Of a stretch of 64,000 bases of DNA, positions 1 through 12,341 are shown one piece after another (the stretch's first letter is position 1; each line of letters starts with the position of its first letter). Position numbers and translations under genes: made by a program. This stretch comes from Trifolium pratense. Its lineage: Eukaryota > Streptophyta > Magnoliopsida > Fabales > Fabaceae. The stretch covers positions 41,934,856 through 41,998,855 of the forward strand of contig NC_060063.1 in assembly GCF_020283565.1 (NCBI RefSeq), given 5' to 3'. The notes beneath the pieces are model-generated. The model did no database searches, was not told the origin of the DNA, and was given only the letters and a program-made list of their open reading frames with translations.

Positions 1-1012
1 TCTTGTTCGATTGTCAAGATCTGATTATGGCTCAATTGCTGTATTGAACCAAAGTTTTTCGATCATTAATTAAGAATGGACATTGTATCAACTTCGACGG
101 GAAATGGGAATAATTGAAACATTGGATTTACTTTTCTTGTGATGTCCTTAAGTGGGAGGCATTTGATCCAAATCGTAATCGGTTGATGCAATTGCCTAAA
201 ATGAGTTCTAGTATATGTTTTATGCTTTCAGACAAGGAATCATTAACTGTTGGTACAGAGCTTCTTGTTTTTGGAAGGGAAATAACGGGTCATTCCATCT
301 ATAAGTATAGTATTCTGACAAATTCATGGGTGAAGGGAATGAACATGAATACTTCAAGATGTTTGTTTGGTTCTGCAAGCCCTCGGAGAAATAGCAATAT
401 TAGCTGGTGGTTGTGATCAACATGGCAACATTTTGAGCTCTTCTGAGCTTTATAATTCAGATACCGGTACTTGGGAGGTTCTTCCAGACATGAACACACC
501 AAGGAGAATGTGTTCTGCTGTGTTTATGGATGGAAAATTTTATGTCCTAGGTGGGGTTGGAGTTGACAAAACAACACAGTTAACCTGTGGTGAGGAGTTT
601 GATTTGAAGACAAGAGAGTGGCGCAAAATACCTGACATGTGCCCATCTCGAAATGGAGGAGATGGTGCAAATCCAGTTAGTGGTGAGGCACCCTCCTTTA
701 ATTGCTGTTGTAAACATGTATTATTTGCTGCTGATTATGCACAACATGTAGTAAAAAGATATGTTAAAGATAAAAACTCATGGGTCACCATTGGAAGCCT
801 TCCTGATCGAGTAACCTCGGTAAATGGATGGGGAATGGCCCTTTAGATCATGTGGAGATAAGCTAGTTGTCATTGGAGGTCCTAGTCATCAGGGTGAAAT
901 GGTAACAGAAGTCAATGCTTGGGTAGTAGACGAAGGCGAACCACAGTGGAATTTACTTGCCATAGTTCAATCAGGGAACTTTGTGTATAATTGTGCTGTG
1001 ATGGGATGTTGA
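1..1012 (+). pseudogene. F-box/kelch-repeat protein (SKIP11/At1g26930-like), disrupted
   Basis: Intronless remnant of an F-box/kelch protein, an SCF ubiquitin-ligase substrate adaptor family; the F-box end lies outside the window. Translated pieces contain family blocks such as YFSCDVLKWEAFDP, GTELLVFGRE, EIAILAGGCD, MDGKFYVLGG and the C-terminal SGNFVYNCAVMGC ending at the stop at 1010-1012. These pieces lie in three frames. I see an in-frame TAA at 71-73 and three single-base insertions, each extending a short homopolymer: A at 117-119, C at 380-382 and T at 842-844. The family assignment is firm. Pseudogene status is likely, but assembly error at homopolymers is an alternative. A 34-A tract follows at 1484-1517, which would fit a retrocopy. 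Confidence 0.8.
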
Positions 1013-1481
1013 GGTGCTTGTTTTCTGATTTCTAGATTGAAATAAAAATCCAAACATATAGGATATTTTTTCCTTTCTCTTTGGTGAAATTTTAGATTCT
1101 TTGAAAATTATTGATATATACAATCTTTAGAATTTGAAATTTCATTGATGTTATCTTTTTTTTTCCCCTTTGTTCATTAGATGAGTCTTTTGGAATATTG
1201 TGTATGCATGGGGAAATAATTTGAGTTCATGGTACATTTTGGGTTGCAATGCTTGTATCCATAAGTTTGATTGAAGCAATACATAATTCTAATTGACCTC
1301 AGTTTTATTTTACTTTCAATTTATCCTTTTATAGTTGTCATTTGTCAAGGATCAACTCTTCTAGAAGCTTAAGATATTGGTTAATAATTTTAGTATATCT
1401 TCAATGTTTTTTCACATCTTCAAGCAAATGTTCTTTGACAGATAATGCACAATTAATCCTATGCTACCATGAGTTGAAATT

Positions 1482-1519
<38 letters not shown>

Positions 1520-1631
1520 AGAACAAAACACAATAAAGACTATACTTCTTTTATATATACCACAAAAAGGTTTGACTCTCCTAAAAAAGTGTGCCTTGTA
1601 TGAGAGTGAATTTTAATTTAATTATATATAA
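1013..1631. other. AT-rich 3' flank with poly(A) tract
   Basis: No gene seen. AATAAA occurs at 1041-1046, just after the F-box/kelch stop, and an uninterrupted A tract of 34 bases lies at 1484-1517. The tract may be the tail of a retroposed copy or simple sequence; no target-site duplication can be tested because the left end is outside the window. Confidence 0.5.
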
Positions 1632-1660
1632 CTAGTTTTTTACCCGTGCTTTCGCACGGT
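1632..1660 (-). mobile_element. Helitron 3' terminus (minus strand)
   Basis: Read on the minus strand this is a short GC-rich hairpin (CCGTGC/GCACGG arms, 1644-1659), then about 8 bases, then CTAG at 1635-1632, followed by T. Hairpin plus CTRR plus T is the usual 3' end of plant Helitrons. The element would extend rightwards; I could not fix its 5' TC end. Confidence 0.65.
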
Positions 1661-2840
1661 CCACTATTTTTTATTTTTTATTTTGAATTATGACTCATTA
1701 TATTTTTTTTATAACCATATGTATTTTTTTTTTGGTTTTCGTATATGTAAACAAACTTATAACTTATATCTTCTCACTCTTATTTTTTTGTTTGAAAATA
1801 AATACTTCATAAGTTTCTTCTTAAGTGTCTTTTAAAATAATAACATCAAGTTAAGAAAGTGTATTTGTGCACCTTATCTTCCTATTATACCTTAATTTTA
1901 ATCCACCAATAAATTCTATTTTTTTTGCACACACTATCTCTTTCCAATAAATTTAATATATTACATACTAAAAAAACAAAATTTAATGTTAGGTACCAAA
2001 TTTTTTTTTTTTAAAAAAAAACTTTAGTTTTTCAAATATATAGCATTAGTTTGTTTTATTGAAAAGTGTAATTGACAAAGAGTACAATCGACAAATCGTA
2101 TCCTTAAAACACCAAATGGACCATTAAATAGGAACGCTAAATCCGACATTTTTGGACACTTAAAATAGAACGGGGGAATATGATTTATACAAATAATAAA
2201 AAATTACAATGTTGAGTAGGGATAACAAAAAAAATCGTATTTGTGGATATCCGCGGATAAAAAGTAGATAGCTCAATGGATATATGCAGAAAAAAATAAA
2301 TAGATATAAAAATATACACTATAATTAAATGTATGTCTAGGGAAAAATAATTTAAAAGACGTGTTATATATAAAAAAGGAAAAAAAACTTCAAAAGAGTC
2401 TTATATTAGAGACGAATGTATAAAAATATGCACTATAATTAGTGTATGTTTGTGGAAAAAATAATTAATGCCCTTAAAAATTTAAAAAGAGTATTATAAA
2501 AAGGGATTAAAGGAAAATGTCAAAAGAATTTTATATTAAAAAAAGAAGGTAGAAAAAATTTAGAAATTCAGTTAGGGAATAAAAATTGTAATTTAGTTCA
2601 AATAAACAAAAATAATAAAATGAGACTGTAAAAACAAATAATTTCACGATACAAAAAAAATACACAAATAAAAAAATTGTTTTTATTAAATTTAATAACA
2701 AATACAATTTTTGACAAAGTACTATTCACACCACAATTGTAAGTCATACACCACTTGCACTAACAGACTTGGGCCAAGGCTCAATATAACTGATTAAGCC
2801 ATATCTTTTCTCTTATGCTCATACTTTCATTTGTAACCGA
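1661..2840. other. AT-rich non-coding stretch, probably Helitron interior
   Basis: Poly-A/T-rich sequence without a credible ORF. Short related stretches (for example around 2335-2350 and 2435-2450) suggest degenerate internal duplication. Confidence 0.3.
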
Positions 2841-5800
2841 ACAATGATACGCTCTCCCTCCTCATTCGCCGCCGCGAACTTACCCTCGCCACCCACCGGC
2901 GAGGTAGACCTCGCTTCACCACAAAAAACTCGGTTTTCTTCATCTCCTCAATTATCTCTTCACCAAAAGACTATTCTTTTGTTTGTTACCAAACCATCGA
3001 TGTCAAAAGCTCCATTTTTATGGTCAACTCCGCCCATAAAATCTCTGTTTTCGACCACCTCTGATCTTATCTGTGTGGAGTTGAGCAATGGATATGTCAT
3101 CTTCATCTCTTGAACTTTGAGTTCGGTTAGTTTATTTCAATATCTGACACCGTCACCGGAAAACCACCGTGGCGACATTCATCTCCATTACAGGTATGAA
3201 CTTTTTTTATGACAATGACAATCCTAAATATTCTTCTAACTCTATTTTGATTTAGCTCCTCATGCAAAACCGTATTTTCTTCTTTGTTCCAGTCATGTTG
3301 ACTCTTTGTATACAAAACTTCATGCATGGTCTGTTCGTTGTAGCCACTGTTATTTTGGGTAATTTTAGTTTGAACATTGAATTAAACCCTTTTTAATTGG
3401 TTCTTTCTTCCAAAGATATGTATTTGTATTTTGTTTGGTTCAAAACTGTAGTTCTGTAATTAGTGTTAAATTTTCCACTAAGAAATTTAATTTTGAATAA
3501 TATTATTTTCCCTATCAAACGCTCACTTTTACAACTTTAAGATGAATAAGTAAATAATTTATATTACAGTTTGGATTTCAATTTTACTAACTCTTAATTA
3601 TGCATTATGTTATGCTTCCCTAATATGGATTGATCTGCATATTGTCTTCTTCTGTTCTCTGATTTGGATTCTGGTTTTTTTTCCTCCTTGGATATAGTTA
3701 TAGAATGTTATTGATTTTTTGGTATTTAAATTTGTTATATTTGCTGGAAAATTCATCAGTTGACTCCTTTATTTTAATTACTTCCTCACCAAATAATTAA
3801 TAAATCAAAGTAAAAAGAAATTAAAAAATAAAAATAAATCATGAGACTTAATGATATCTATGTGTACATGACTTGGTTGTTTCTACTTTTTCACCAATAT
3901 ACACCCTCTAGTTGTAAATTGACTATTTATACAATATTATCATTTGCGGTCATTGTTTAGAGATAGATTCCTCGAAATGAAACTATTGAAGATGAGAGGT
4001 CTCCTTCTACAGAGTGGATTGAATTAGTTCAATTAAAGACAACGACACTGTCTCCGGTATAAGGTATTGCAATTAAAATAACTGGTGTATGTCAAAGTCT
4101 CTAATTGAGTTTCCACTTCATTAAGATTCTTGATTGATGTGTCTGTCAATGTCTCTAATGAGCAGATAATAATAACTGATCAGAAACTTCTATGAACTTT
4201 GTATGCTTATGTGTATGCCAATGAATCTACGTAGGATTTTCTCTATAATATATTAATACGTGATTATAATTTTTTTCACTTGAGTTACATTATCAAATGA
4301 TTCAAAATGATCAAAATCATCTGTCTACAATAGATCTTCCCGACCATCTTTGTATTATGTGTATGGAAATATTAATTTTTATGATGGGTCTGTATCTTCA
4401 CATTGGTGTTGAATTTCCAATGTTTCTTGGTATAATGTTTTTGAGTTAAGAAAGAGAAGTGCATAGTTGGTAACCCAGCTTTCCTATCTTTTTATGTAAT
4501 CCTTTTTAAAAACTAATAGTCCTCTATTGTTGGTGGTATAGATTCCATTTGAAGTACTGCTTCTTCCTTTCTTGCCTCGTAGATGCTATCACATTAGCAT
4601 TCAAGGTAAACATCTTTTACTATAACCTTGTAAGAATATTTTTCAATCAAGATCATAAAATTTCAAAAAATATTATATAACTAACTATCCTCTTTGTTGG
4701 TTTTGGACACCTATGGTGGGGGAGATGCAAAAAAACTGGTTTGATACATTAAGTATAGCAAGCTTCGGTTTATTTATTGTATTATTTTGGTTGTTCTTCA
4801 CATGAAGTTTAGTAAGTTTTAGTTCAGTTATTGAACCAACAAATTCTCAATAGTCTAACATGTCACATGATTGTTTTTTATGGAAAATTTTCTTTATAAA
4901 AAATTGAAAATATTTTGAAATTAATTTATTTTGCTGCAGATGTTGTCTCCAAAGCTGATCCGTTGAAGTCGTTCCCTGTGATATATGCAACAGAATATCG
5001 TTATCTCACACAACACGAGCTATTAATGGTCTGTGTGACAACACAGGAAGGAATACATGAGGTGAGAAAAATCTTCACTACATTTTCATAGTGTAATGCT
5101 ATTATGCATGATTGTATGAAGAAAGTGATTATTTGGTCTTAATTTTATGCTGATTGGATTGATGTTGGATCAGATTCATGTGTATAGAAAATAGAATGCA
5201 CTAACATTTATTTTTACTACTAATTCAGTTAAGTTAATCCTAGCCAAGCTAAAAAAAAACTCCCAACTCATAACTCTAATTAAATAACAATAAATTTGTA
5301 AACTTGGTAAAGTTATGAAACAACTTATTAGATTGCTTCCTGAATAAGAGGGGGTATAAAGCTGGAAGCAATAGTTGCAATCATCAGAATTTGAATTCCA
5401 CTTTATTAGGATTATTGATTTATATGTGTACATCATTGAAACTATGTAGGGTTTCTGTAAATATAAACTTCTATAAACTATTTGCAAAGAAGTAATTGTT
5501 AGTAAATTGCACAACATTTTTTTTAATATGACTGCAAATTTTGTCACTAATGACATTCATGTAATTATTATGCTTTAATAATAGAAAAAATATACAAAAT
5601 AAATACCAAACTGAACTTGATAGAAAAAACATTTCATTACCTTTGTGAAGCACAAGCTCATCCTTAAAAGAAGTGAGTCTCACCTATGAAAAAAGATAAA
5701 AATTAATCACAACAAAGTAACAATAAATGGTTCATGGCCTCATGCTTTGTTCATATATTCATGCTAACTAAAAAATTTATTGTGGATGTGATCTAATCAA

Positions 5801-5935
5801 ATGAGTTTTCCATTTTCAGGCTCAAGAAATGAATGCAAAACAAACAAAAAGGAAATGAAGATTTGGTGATGGAGCTTGTTGTCTAGATGTGAAGAAAATG
5901 AAAGCAAATAAGGGCTATATATATTGTTGAGAATT
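2841..5935 (+). other. possible spliced transcript of unknown type
   Basis: A GC-richer patch opens at the ATG at 2844 (89-codon frame, serine/proline-rich N-terminus). Exon-like blocks follow with splice-like borders: one ending before gtatga near 3194, an open block around 3970-4065, a block ending at about 4605 before gtaaac, and a clear block at 4940-5060 between ttgctgcag and gtgaga. The last one reads open as part of a protein containing ADPLKSFPVIYATEYRY. A final block starts after ttttcag at 5819. I recognise no family. It could be a degenerate gene carried by the Helitron that ends at 1632, or chance. Confidence 0.25.
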
Positions 5936-6343
5936 TGTACCTTCTACATGCTCTTCAAGTTTTGTATTAATATAATATTAATATAATTTTTTTCTTTTAA
6001 GTAATACATTGAATCTGGACCATAAATTCAAAAACAGATTGGGAGGGAAAAAAAATAAAAAAACCAGTTAAAGCCTACTCAAGAAAAAACCAACACCAGT
6101 TAAAGCCTACCCAAAGAAGAGGTAAAAACCAGTTAAAGCTTACAAAAAAAAATAATTCCCCTAACTGAGATGACTTGGCATAGCTAGTTGCAATCTACAG
6201 TAGCCAATTTTTCTATTCCTTTTTGTCAAGTATATGGATTTATTCTTTTATATATTCTATGATTATGCATCATATATTTTGACTAAAACTATAAGTATAA
6301 CTAAAAAATGCGATGTGTTTGACTACACGAGACTTCTTAATAT

Positions 6344-6769
6344 CAGGCCCGCCCAAAGGGGTTGCAAGGTGAGTGATGACATCGGGCCTCCAAATTTTGG
6401 AGGCCTCAACTCAAAATTTTGAAGTCCTATATAATATGACTATATTGTTAGTATTTATAAAATAGTAGATGTAGCTAGTCAATAGATTAATTTTAAGATC
6501 CTATAATAATTACAAGATTCTTGATTAGAAATTTTCTCACCTTCCAACCAAATTTTCTTCATAAGCATGAGCCATGAAATCGAATTCATGACCACATGTT
6601 TGAGGGTCGAAGACTCGTACTACTTGAACCAATTCATTGTTGGATGTTTCTTATGTTACTTATAATTTAAATAAAGGATAATTCTTTTAAATTTTTTAAC
6701 ATTTTTTTTATATAGGGTCCAGTTTTAATTTTTTAAACCGGATCTCCCAATAGTCCGGGACCGACCCTA
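6344..6769. mobile_element. non-autonomous hAT element (MITE), 426 bp
   Basis: Bounded by a perfect 8-bp target-site duplication CTTAATAT (6336-6343 and 6770-6777). The ends are related inverted repeats (CAGGCCCGCC at the left; TAGGGTCGGTCCC on the reverse strand at the right). No transposase coding sequence. The 8-bp TSD and C/TAGGG ends fit hAT. Confidence 0.75.
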
Positions 6770-6777
6770 CTTAATAT

Positions 6778-7070
6778 ATATTTAAATATGAATTTTAATT
6801 TATTTCTTATTATGTACAGTAATATATAGATTATCTCTTTCTCACAGTTTGGTGATAAGGTACATGACATATTTTCAAACCACAATAGTTGTAATGACGA
6901 AATCATGTAAATTCAATTTTTGTTACACATGTCAAGAAGTGTATCAAAGTAAAAGAGATCAAGAGACATGTCTGGTGATGTCTTCGCGGTACTTCTAAGA
7001 TTTTTGTGTTAACATGATTGAAACCAACCACCAAATTCTTTCTTTTATGTCCAAGAGAGTGAAAGATTTC
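6778..7070. other. non-coding spacer
   Basis: AT-rich, no gene or repeat recognised. Confidence 0.3.
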
Positions 7071-7074
7071 TAAA

Positions 7075-7485
7075 AAATCAAAAATTAGGAAGCTAAATTT
7101 GGAGATTGTATATTAGTTAAATTTTTATAATATAAAATATAAGCTTAAACAACATTAGAATTTGAAAATACTGAATTTTCGACACTAAAATTACAATCTT
7201 ATTAAATTCACCAACAGATACATGAAGAACTTTTTAGAGTAAAACCATCAATAATCGCTTTAAATTAGCTCAAACTGTAAGTAATATGTAATCTTAATAA
7301 GAGGTTCAAACTAAACGATAACAATCACTCCCTTATTATGGTTGTAGTCTACAACATAGAATACCGAATTGGAAATTTGTATAAATCATATCACCAAGCA
7401 TCACACAACATGAGCTAGGAACTATATAGAAGAAAATTATAATGACTTGAGAGTTGAGACAATGCAATAAGAGGTGGGAATAGGC
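7075..7485. repeat. imperfect direct repeat, copy 1 (partner 7770-8145)
   Basis: Closely resembles the 3' flank of the PELPK gene (about 7770-8145): both contain blocks such as ATGGTTGTAGTCTACAACAT and AACTAGGAAC-like strings in the same order. Copy 1 stops where the gene's coding end would begin, and unrelated sequence starting GGTGGGAATAGG follows. Reads as the residue of a tandem PELPK duplication cut off by an insertion. Confidence 0.6.
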
Positions 7486-7769
7486 CAGACCGGTCTACCG
7501 GGCTTCAGGTCAGACCAATATATTTATTTAAATAGAGCAGATCGAAGTTTTTTTATAAGTCTATCTAGTTAAATAGATCAGGTTGCAGGGTATTAAAAAA
7601 ACTTTTTAACCTATTAGGCCGACTTATTTAAATTAATATGAATAATATTTTTACTACTATTATTATTTATGGGTCAGGATCGAATGACACCAACTAGGAT
7701 CACACATGACCGCCTTATTGCAACCAAAATGTGCTGATATTGATTTATGTGAGAACAACCAACTCAAAA
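7486..7769. mobile_element. unclassified repeat remnant
   Basis: GC-containing block beginning GGGAATAGGCCAGACCGG, with the motif GGCC...GACC recurring, inserted between the two copies of the PELPK 3' flank. A related start (GAGAATAGG) occurs near 11,055. No coding capacity or clean ends visible. Confidence 0.35.
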
Positions 7770-8152
7770 ACTAGAAACCAAAATTTGAAGGTTGTATATT
7801 CAATTTTATAAAACAAAATAAAATATCAACTCAAACTTTGAATATGAAAAATACAAGGAAATTTCTTCGCTAGAAGTCCAATATGAATTAAATGCAACAA
7901 CACACACATTATAAGTAAATAGTAGTACAATCGATTTAAAGTGGCTAAACTAAAAGTAATCTGTATAAGGTTCAAACTAAACCATAACAGTCTCTCCCCT
8001 ATATATGGTTGTAGTCTACAACATAAAATACTGAATTGAAAAGTTGTATAAATCATATCAAACACATCATACAACATGAACTAGGAACTACAGTATATAG
8101 GAGGAAAATTATAAATTACTTGAAACAATGCAATGAAAGGATTAGTTCCAAC

Positions 8153-8968
8153 TTATGGAGTGGTGGTTGGAGCAACTTTAGGGAAATGCAGGAAATTTAG
8201 TTAACTCAGGTTTTGGTAATTTGGGTACATTAAAATTAGGTAATTCAGGTTTTTGGCAATTCAGGCACCTTAGGGAGTTCTGGCTTTGGCAATTCAGGTA
8301 CCTTAGGTATTTCTAGCATAGGTACTCAGGTATTTTAGGTGGCTCAGGTTTTGGCAATTCAGGAACTTTAGGTATATCAGGTTTTGGTAATTCAGGAACA
8401 TTAAATTTAGGTAGCTCAGGTTTTGGCAATTCAGGTACCTTGGGTATTTCTGGCTTAGGCAACTCAGGGACTTTAGGTGAATCGGGTTTTGGCAATTCAG
8501 GGATTTTAGGAGCCTCTGGTTTTGGCAATTCAGCGACATTAAACTTTGGTAATTCAGGCTTTGGCAATTCGGGTACTTTCGGAATTTCTTCCTTAAACAA
8601 CTCAGAGACTTTAGGTAGATCAGGTTTGGACAATTCACGGAACTTAGGCAATTCAGGGACTTTAGGAAGCTCAAGTTTTGGAAATTCTGGAACATTAAAC
8701 TTAGGTAGCTCGGGCTTTGGAAATTCAGGCACTTTAGGCAACTCTGGTTTTGGTAATTCAGGTACCTTAGGAATTTCTGGCTTAGGTAATTCATGAATCG
8801 TAGGAACCTCGAGGCTTTGGTAGAGATGGCAAATCAAATTTTGGAAGCTGAGGTATGTTTGAATCTAGAAGATTGCGTGCCCCCGGCAACCATTGTGTTA
8901 CTTCTTGATAATAAGATAGCTAGTATCACAAATGGAAAAATGGTGTTCGACAAACCAATATAAGCCAT
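8153..8968 (-). pseudogene. PELPK-type proline-rich cell-wall protein, frame-broken
   Basis: The minus-strand ATG at 8968 starts a hydrophobic signal-peptide-like segment (MAYIGLSNTIFPFVILAILL). The body is dozens of short repeats of the PELPKPE/PKVPELPK type, the hallmark of PELPK1-like secreted cell-wall proteins. The longest single frame, 8313-8837, encodes 174 residues of repeat. The ancestral end is probably the TAA at 8153-8155. I count about five single-base frame breaks: an extra G in the G run near 8880, an extra C near 8813, a lost base near 8325, an extra A near 8253 and an extra C near 8182. A TATA box (CTATAAAA, minus strand, 9091-9098) lies about 125 bp upstream. Either a recently decayed gene or poor base-calling at homopolymers. 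Confidence 0.75.
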
Positions 8969-9090
8969 GGTTTTAACCAAAGCTGATGAGAAAAACTTGA
9001 TGAAAATAAATTAGAGTAGTTGGTGCTCTTTGCTATGCTAATGATTTTGAAATGCTTTGTAGTGTATTCTACATATGTTATATGTGTGGT

Positions 9091-9098
9091 TTTTATAG
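9091..9098 (-). promoter_or_regulatory. TATA box of the PELPK gene
   Basis: Reverse strand reads CTATAAAAA about 125 bp before the ATG at 8968; distance and sequence suit a core promoter. Confidence 0.5.
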
Positions 9099-9866
9099 AT
9101 GTAATTGTGTGTGGCTAAAAAATGTGTAAGCAAGTGTGAGTTGGTGGGATATTGTGTACATATAAGTATCATTAGTTCCAACTTCTTTACCTATATCAGT
9201 ATACCATAATGAAAAGTTAATTAGAATTTTTTTTATTTTTTTTTTGTTGGTTAACTAACCTATATCTGCATTAGAAACTGAAAGTCAATGTTCTCAAACA
9301 TAAAGCAATCTCAAAGCCAGGATTACTAGAGATGTTTGTACTTATAATATATATAATTCCTTTAGCAAGAAATTTTCTAATACTTTGTTAGCAACCGATG
9401 CTTGAAACTTGAAAGAGAGTCAAAGATTTTAAATATTGGTAATATTAGCTACTATTAATTTTTTTAACCTTTTTAATCAATATTTAATTTTTTTTAATCT
9501 TTCGGGACACATTCCAAGTGATAATTAAAGAGTTTAAGTTCTTCTCAACTCAAAAAAGAGTTCATTAAGAAAAAATTGAGAGAAAATTTCTCAATCTCCA
9601 AACATGACTTTTATACATAAGTAAAGACCTTGTTGGCAACGTCAACGTGGCTGCTGCCAAAATTCTACATACTCTCTTTGAGTTTGTTCAAGAAGATAAG
9701 ATCATTTGGAAGATTAAAAAATTTCCTTTGGAGGGCCTAAAAATACACCCTTCGTCCTTTATTATGGAATCTCGGCAAAAAGTTACTGGTATTATATTGT
9801 AGGGAAATAATTTACACAACTTTTTGTGTAAAAAAAAAAAATTACACAATTTTGAGACAAAATTAC
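9099..9866. other. PELPK upstream / intergenic DNA
   Basis: No gene seen; AT-rich. Confidence 0.3.
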
Positions 9867-9881
9867 AATATGTAGTTTCTT

Positions 9882-10020
9882 GAAGTGGGATGAGTAGCTC
9901 AGCTGATTAAGTTAGTTGAGCTAAGGGTTAAGCAAAAGGTTCAGGGTTCAAGTTCCAACAAAGGAGAAAAAAATAACATAACATTGTAATACTAACAATG
10001 AACATTACCTTATAAAAAAA
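9882..10020 (+). mobile_element. tRNA-derived SINE
   Basis: Contains an A-box-like TAGCTCAGCTGATTAAG and a B-box GGGTTCAAGTTCC, ends in an A-rich tail, and is flanked by a perfect 15-bp target-site duplication AATATGTAGTTTCTT (9867-9881 and 10021-10035). The long perfect duplication indicates a fairly recent insertion by LINE machinery. Confidence 0.85.
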
Positions 10021-10086
10021 AATATGTAGTTTCTTAACATGTATTTTTTAATTCACGTGTAAATTTTTAAAAAAAACTACAATCTC

Positions 10087-10300
10087 TTTATGGGAAGAGA
10101 AAAATACAAAAAAGAGTTAAATTATGTTATTGAGTATGTTAAGGGAACCAAAATTACCATAAACCCATTTATGGGGAATTAAAAAATAACCTTAAATCCA
10201 TACAATTTCTTAAATACAAAAATGACCTAAAATTCATTTATGGGAAGAGAAAACTACAAAAAAGAGTTAAATTATGTTATTGATAGGAACCAAAATTACA
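10087..10300. repeat. short direct repeat pair (about 65 bp, 150 bp apart)
   Basis: The block TTATGGGAAGAGAAAA through GGAACCAAAATTAC occurs at about 10,088-10,156 and again at about 10,238-10,298. Confidence 0.6.
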
Positions 10301-12341
10301 GAAGAGAAACAATGAGTTTAGAAAGCAAATTTTTGTATTATTACGTGATTAAAAGGAAAATATTACAGAGATTAAATTCCTATAATCCCAGAAGATACTG
10401 AATACCCTCCTTCTCTCTCATTCCTCCTTCTTATAACAAACCTGATCACATCATTTCCTCACACTCACTACCCACGTCATTATTTACCTCTTCTCCTAAA
10501 CTACAAATCTGTTGATTTTATTCATGAGTATTTGAAGGGGTGCTACATTGTCTAGTGATTAACAAGACTTTCAAGTGTGTGTATAGTGCAAAGAAAACAA
10601 TTTAAATGTATATCTGTGATTTTACACTAACATGTTGCTGGTTCATCATATGTAAGTACATGGAACTTATATCAATGTAGAAGAAAATCTTGAACTTAGA
10701 AATGGGTGGGTTTTATCTCTAAAGGAAACTAGTACAATGGTCTAGCTTCAACTTCTTCCAATTTCAGCTTTAAACTTCCTAGTATTAATTGAGTTTTTCC
10801 CACTTCAATGCATCCCTTGATTTTTTCTTTTTTTTTCCTTTTGTACCACGATATACTGAAAGATTCAAAATATTTTTTGCTATTCACATTCATTCCTTTT
10901 CAATTATCTTTTTCTAGCTTGAGCTTTGAATCTCTAGCTAGAGAGAAAAGCTCTTGTGCTGATGGTTTAACTAATGTTGGTCTCAATTTAAATAGTCTTA
11001 CTTTGTAGCAAGAAGTCCCAATGGTGATTATAGATAGCTAGCTTTTAAGTAGAGCTGAGAATAGGTTTTTATCAAGCCTAAGTTTGGCATGGCAAAAAAT
11101 GAGTCTGACCTTTTGAAAACCTAATGTGGCATGTTAGCTTGTTTAAAAGCTTATTTCACATGAATATATTTAAATATAACTATATTTATTTTAAAATATA
11201 ATTATGAACTAATATATCAATGTCTTTTTGATATTTAACATGATATTTTAGAGACTTTGACTATATATGTCATCATATTTTAAATAGAAAAATATTTAAA
11301 CTATGCATGTATTTTACATAATTTTTTTTGACAAATTTTTAACATAAATGTATCGGATGTAAAACATCTAATATTTCTTAGTATACGTGGTTTGTCTAAA
11401 TATTCATTAATTAAAATTGAGATATTGATAAAAATATTTATAATAATGAGGAAAACCTAAGATGTTTGTTGTTCTAACTTGAAAGTTATAGCATGTTAGA
11501 TTTTTTAAGTTATGATGATTTATAATAAAGTCACTTTTGAACTCTAAACATGGGCCCCTTGTCAGCTTAAAGAATTGAACCTAAATTATAAAGTCCAAAT
11601 ACTTCAATCTTTTGTCATCCCTCATGGTTGTTTGAGCAAATTGAAATATAAGAACGTAAGAGCCATAAGAAAAAGAAAAAAACTATTCTCATTATTTGAT
11701 ATTTATGAGACTTGAAAATGAGATTCTATTTCTACCAACAAAAAAAGATGAGAGTATATATGAATGACCCAACTTACATGATTACGATGGTGGTGTTGTA
11801 GAGACATAGACAAGTGCATCCATGTAAATGAATCAATATAGGTAATAGAAAATAATATAGGCCTAAAATACATTGGTTAAGTTTAGGTGATTAATCATGT
11901 TCTTAGAAGGATCAGAAGAATGATGAGTCATTGGTTAATTTATTAGGGATTAATCAATGTTATATATAATGACATTGGATGAATGTAATACTAAGCAAAA
12001 ATGAATGAAAGAATACTACCAAAAAAAAATGAATGAAAGAAAGAAAGAAGTTAGTTTGTTAGATTAATGTTCTCTTTTAGCAATATTCTCTTTCCATGAA
12101 CAACTAAAAAATTGTTCATTACAATTGGTGTTTTCTTTGTCATGGATTCTCTCCCTACCATCACTATGATCCTAAGGAAAATGGTAATATAGGTACAAAT
12201 ATAAATGATAGGTGTTAGACACACTCACACAAACAAAATAAATTAAATGAAAAAGAATTAAAATGATATTGATTGATGTGACTATCACCGTAAATTAATC
12301 TAAAACAAGAAAGATTCTCCCTAGTCTTATATGGAGGTATA
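10301..12341. other. intergenic DNA without a recognised gene
   Basis: AT-rich. A pyrimidine-rich, promoter-like stretch lies near 10,395-10,500, but no supported ORF follows. A repeat remnant beginning GAGAATAGG is near 11,055. Confidence 0.3.

Noticed and set aside
8440..8796. Plus-strand Gly/Ser/Asn-rich repeat frame (GNSGTLG type) opposite the PELPK gene
   Set aside because: Mirror of the PELPK repeat on the other strand; no signal peptide or promoter.
9895..9960. tRNA gene
   Set aside because: Only A- and B-box regions match; the cloverleaf does not close, and the 15-bp duplication plus A-rich tail show a SINE.
10808..11008. 66-codon frame with a hydrophobic start
   Set aside because: Short, low complexity, no homology or splice context that I recognise.
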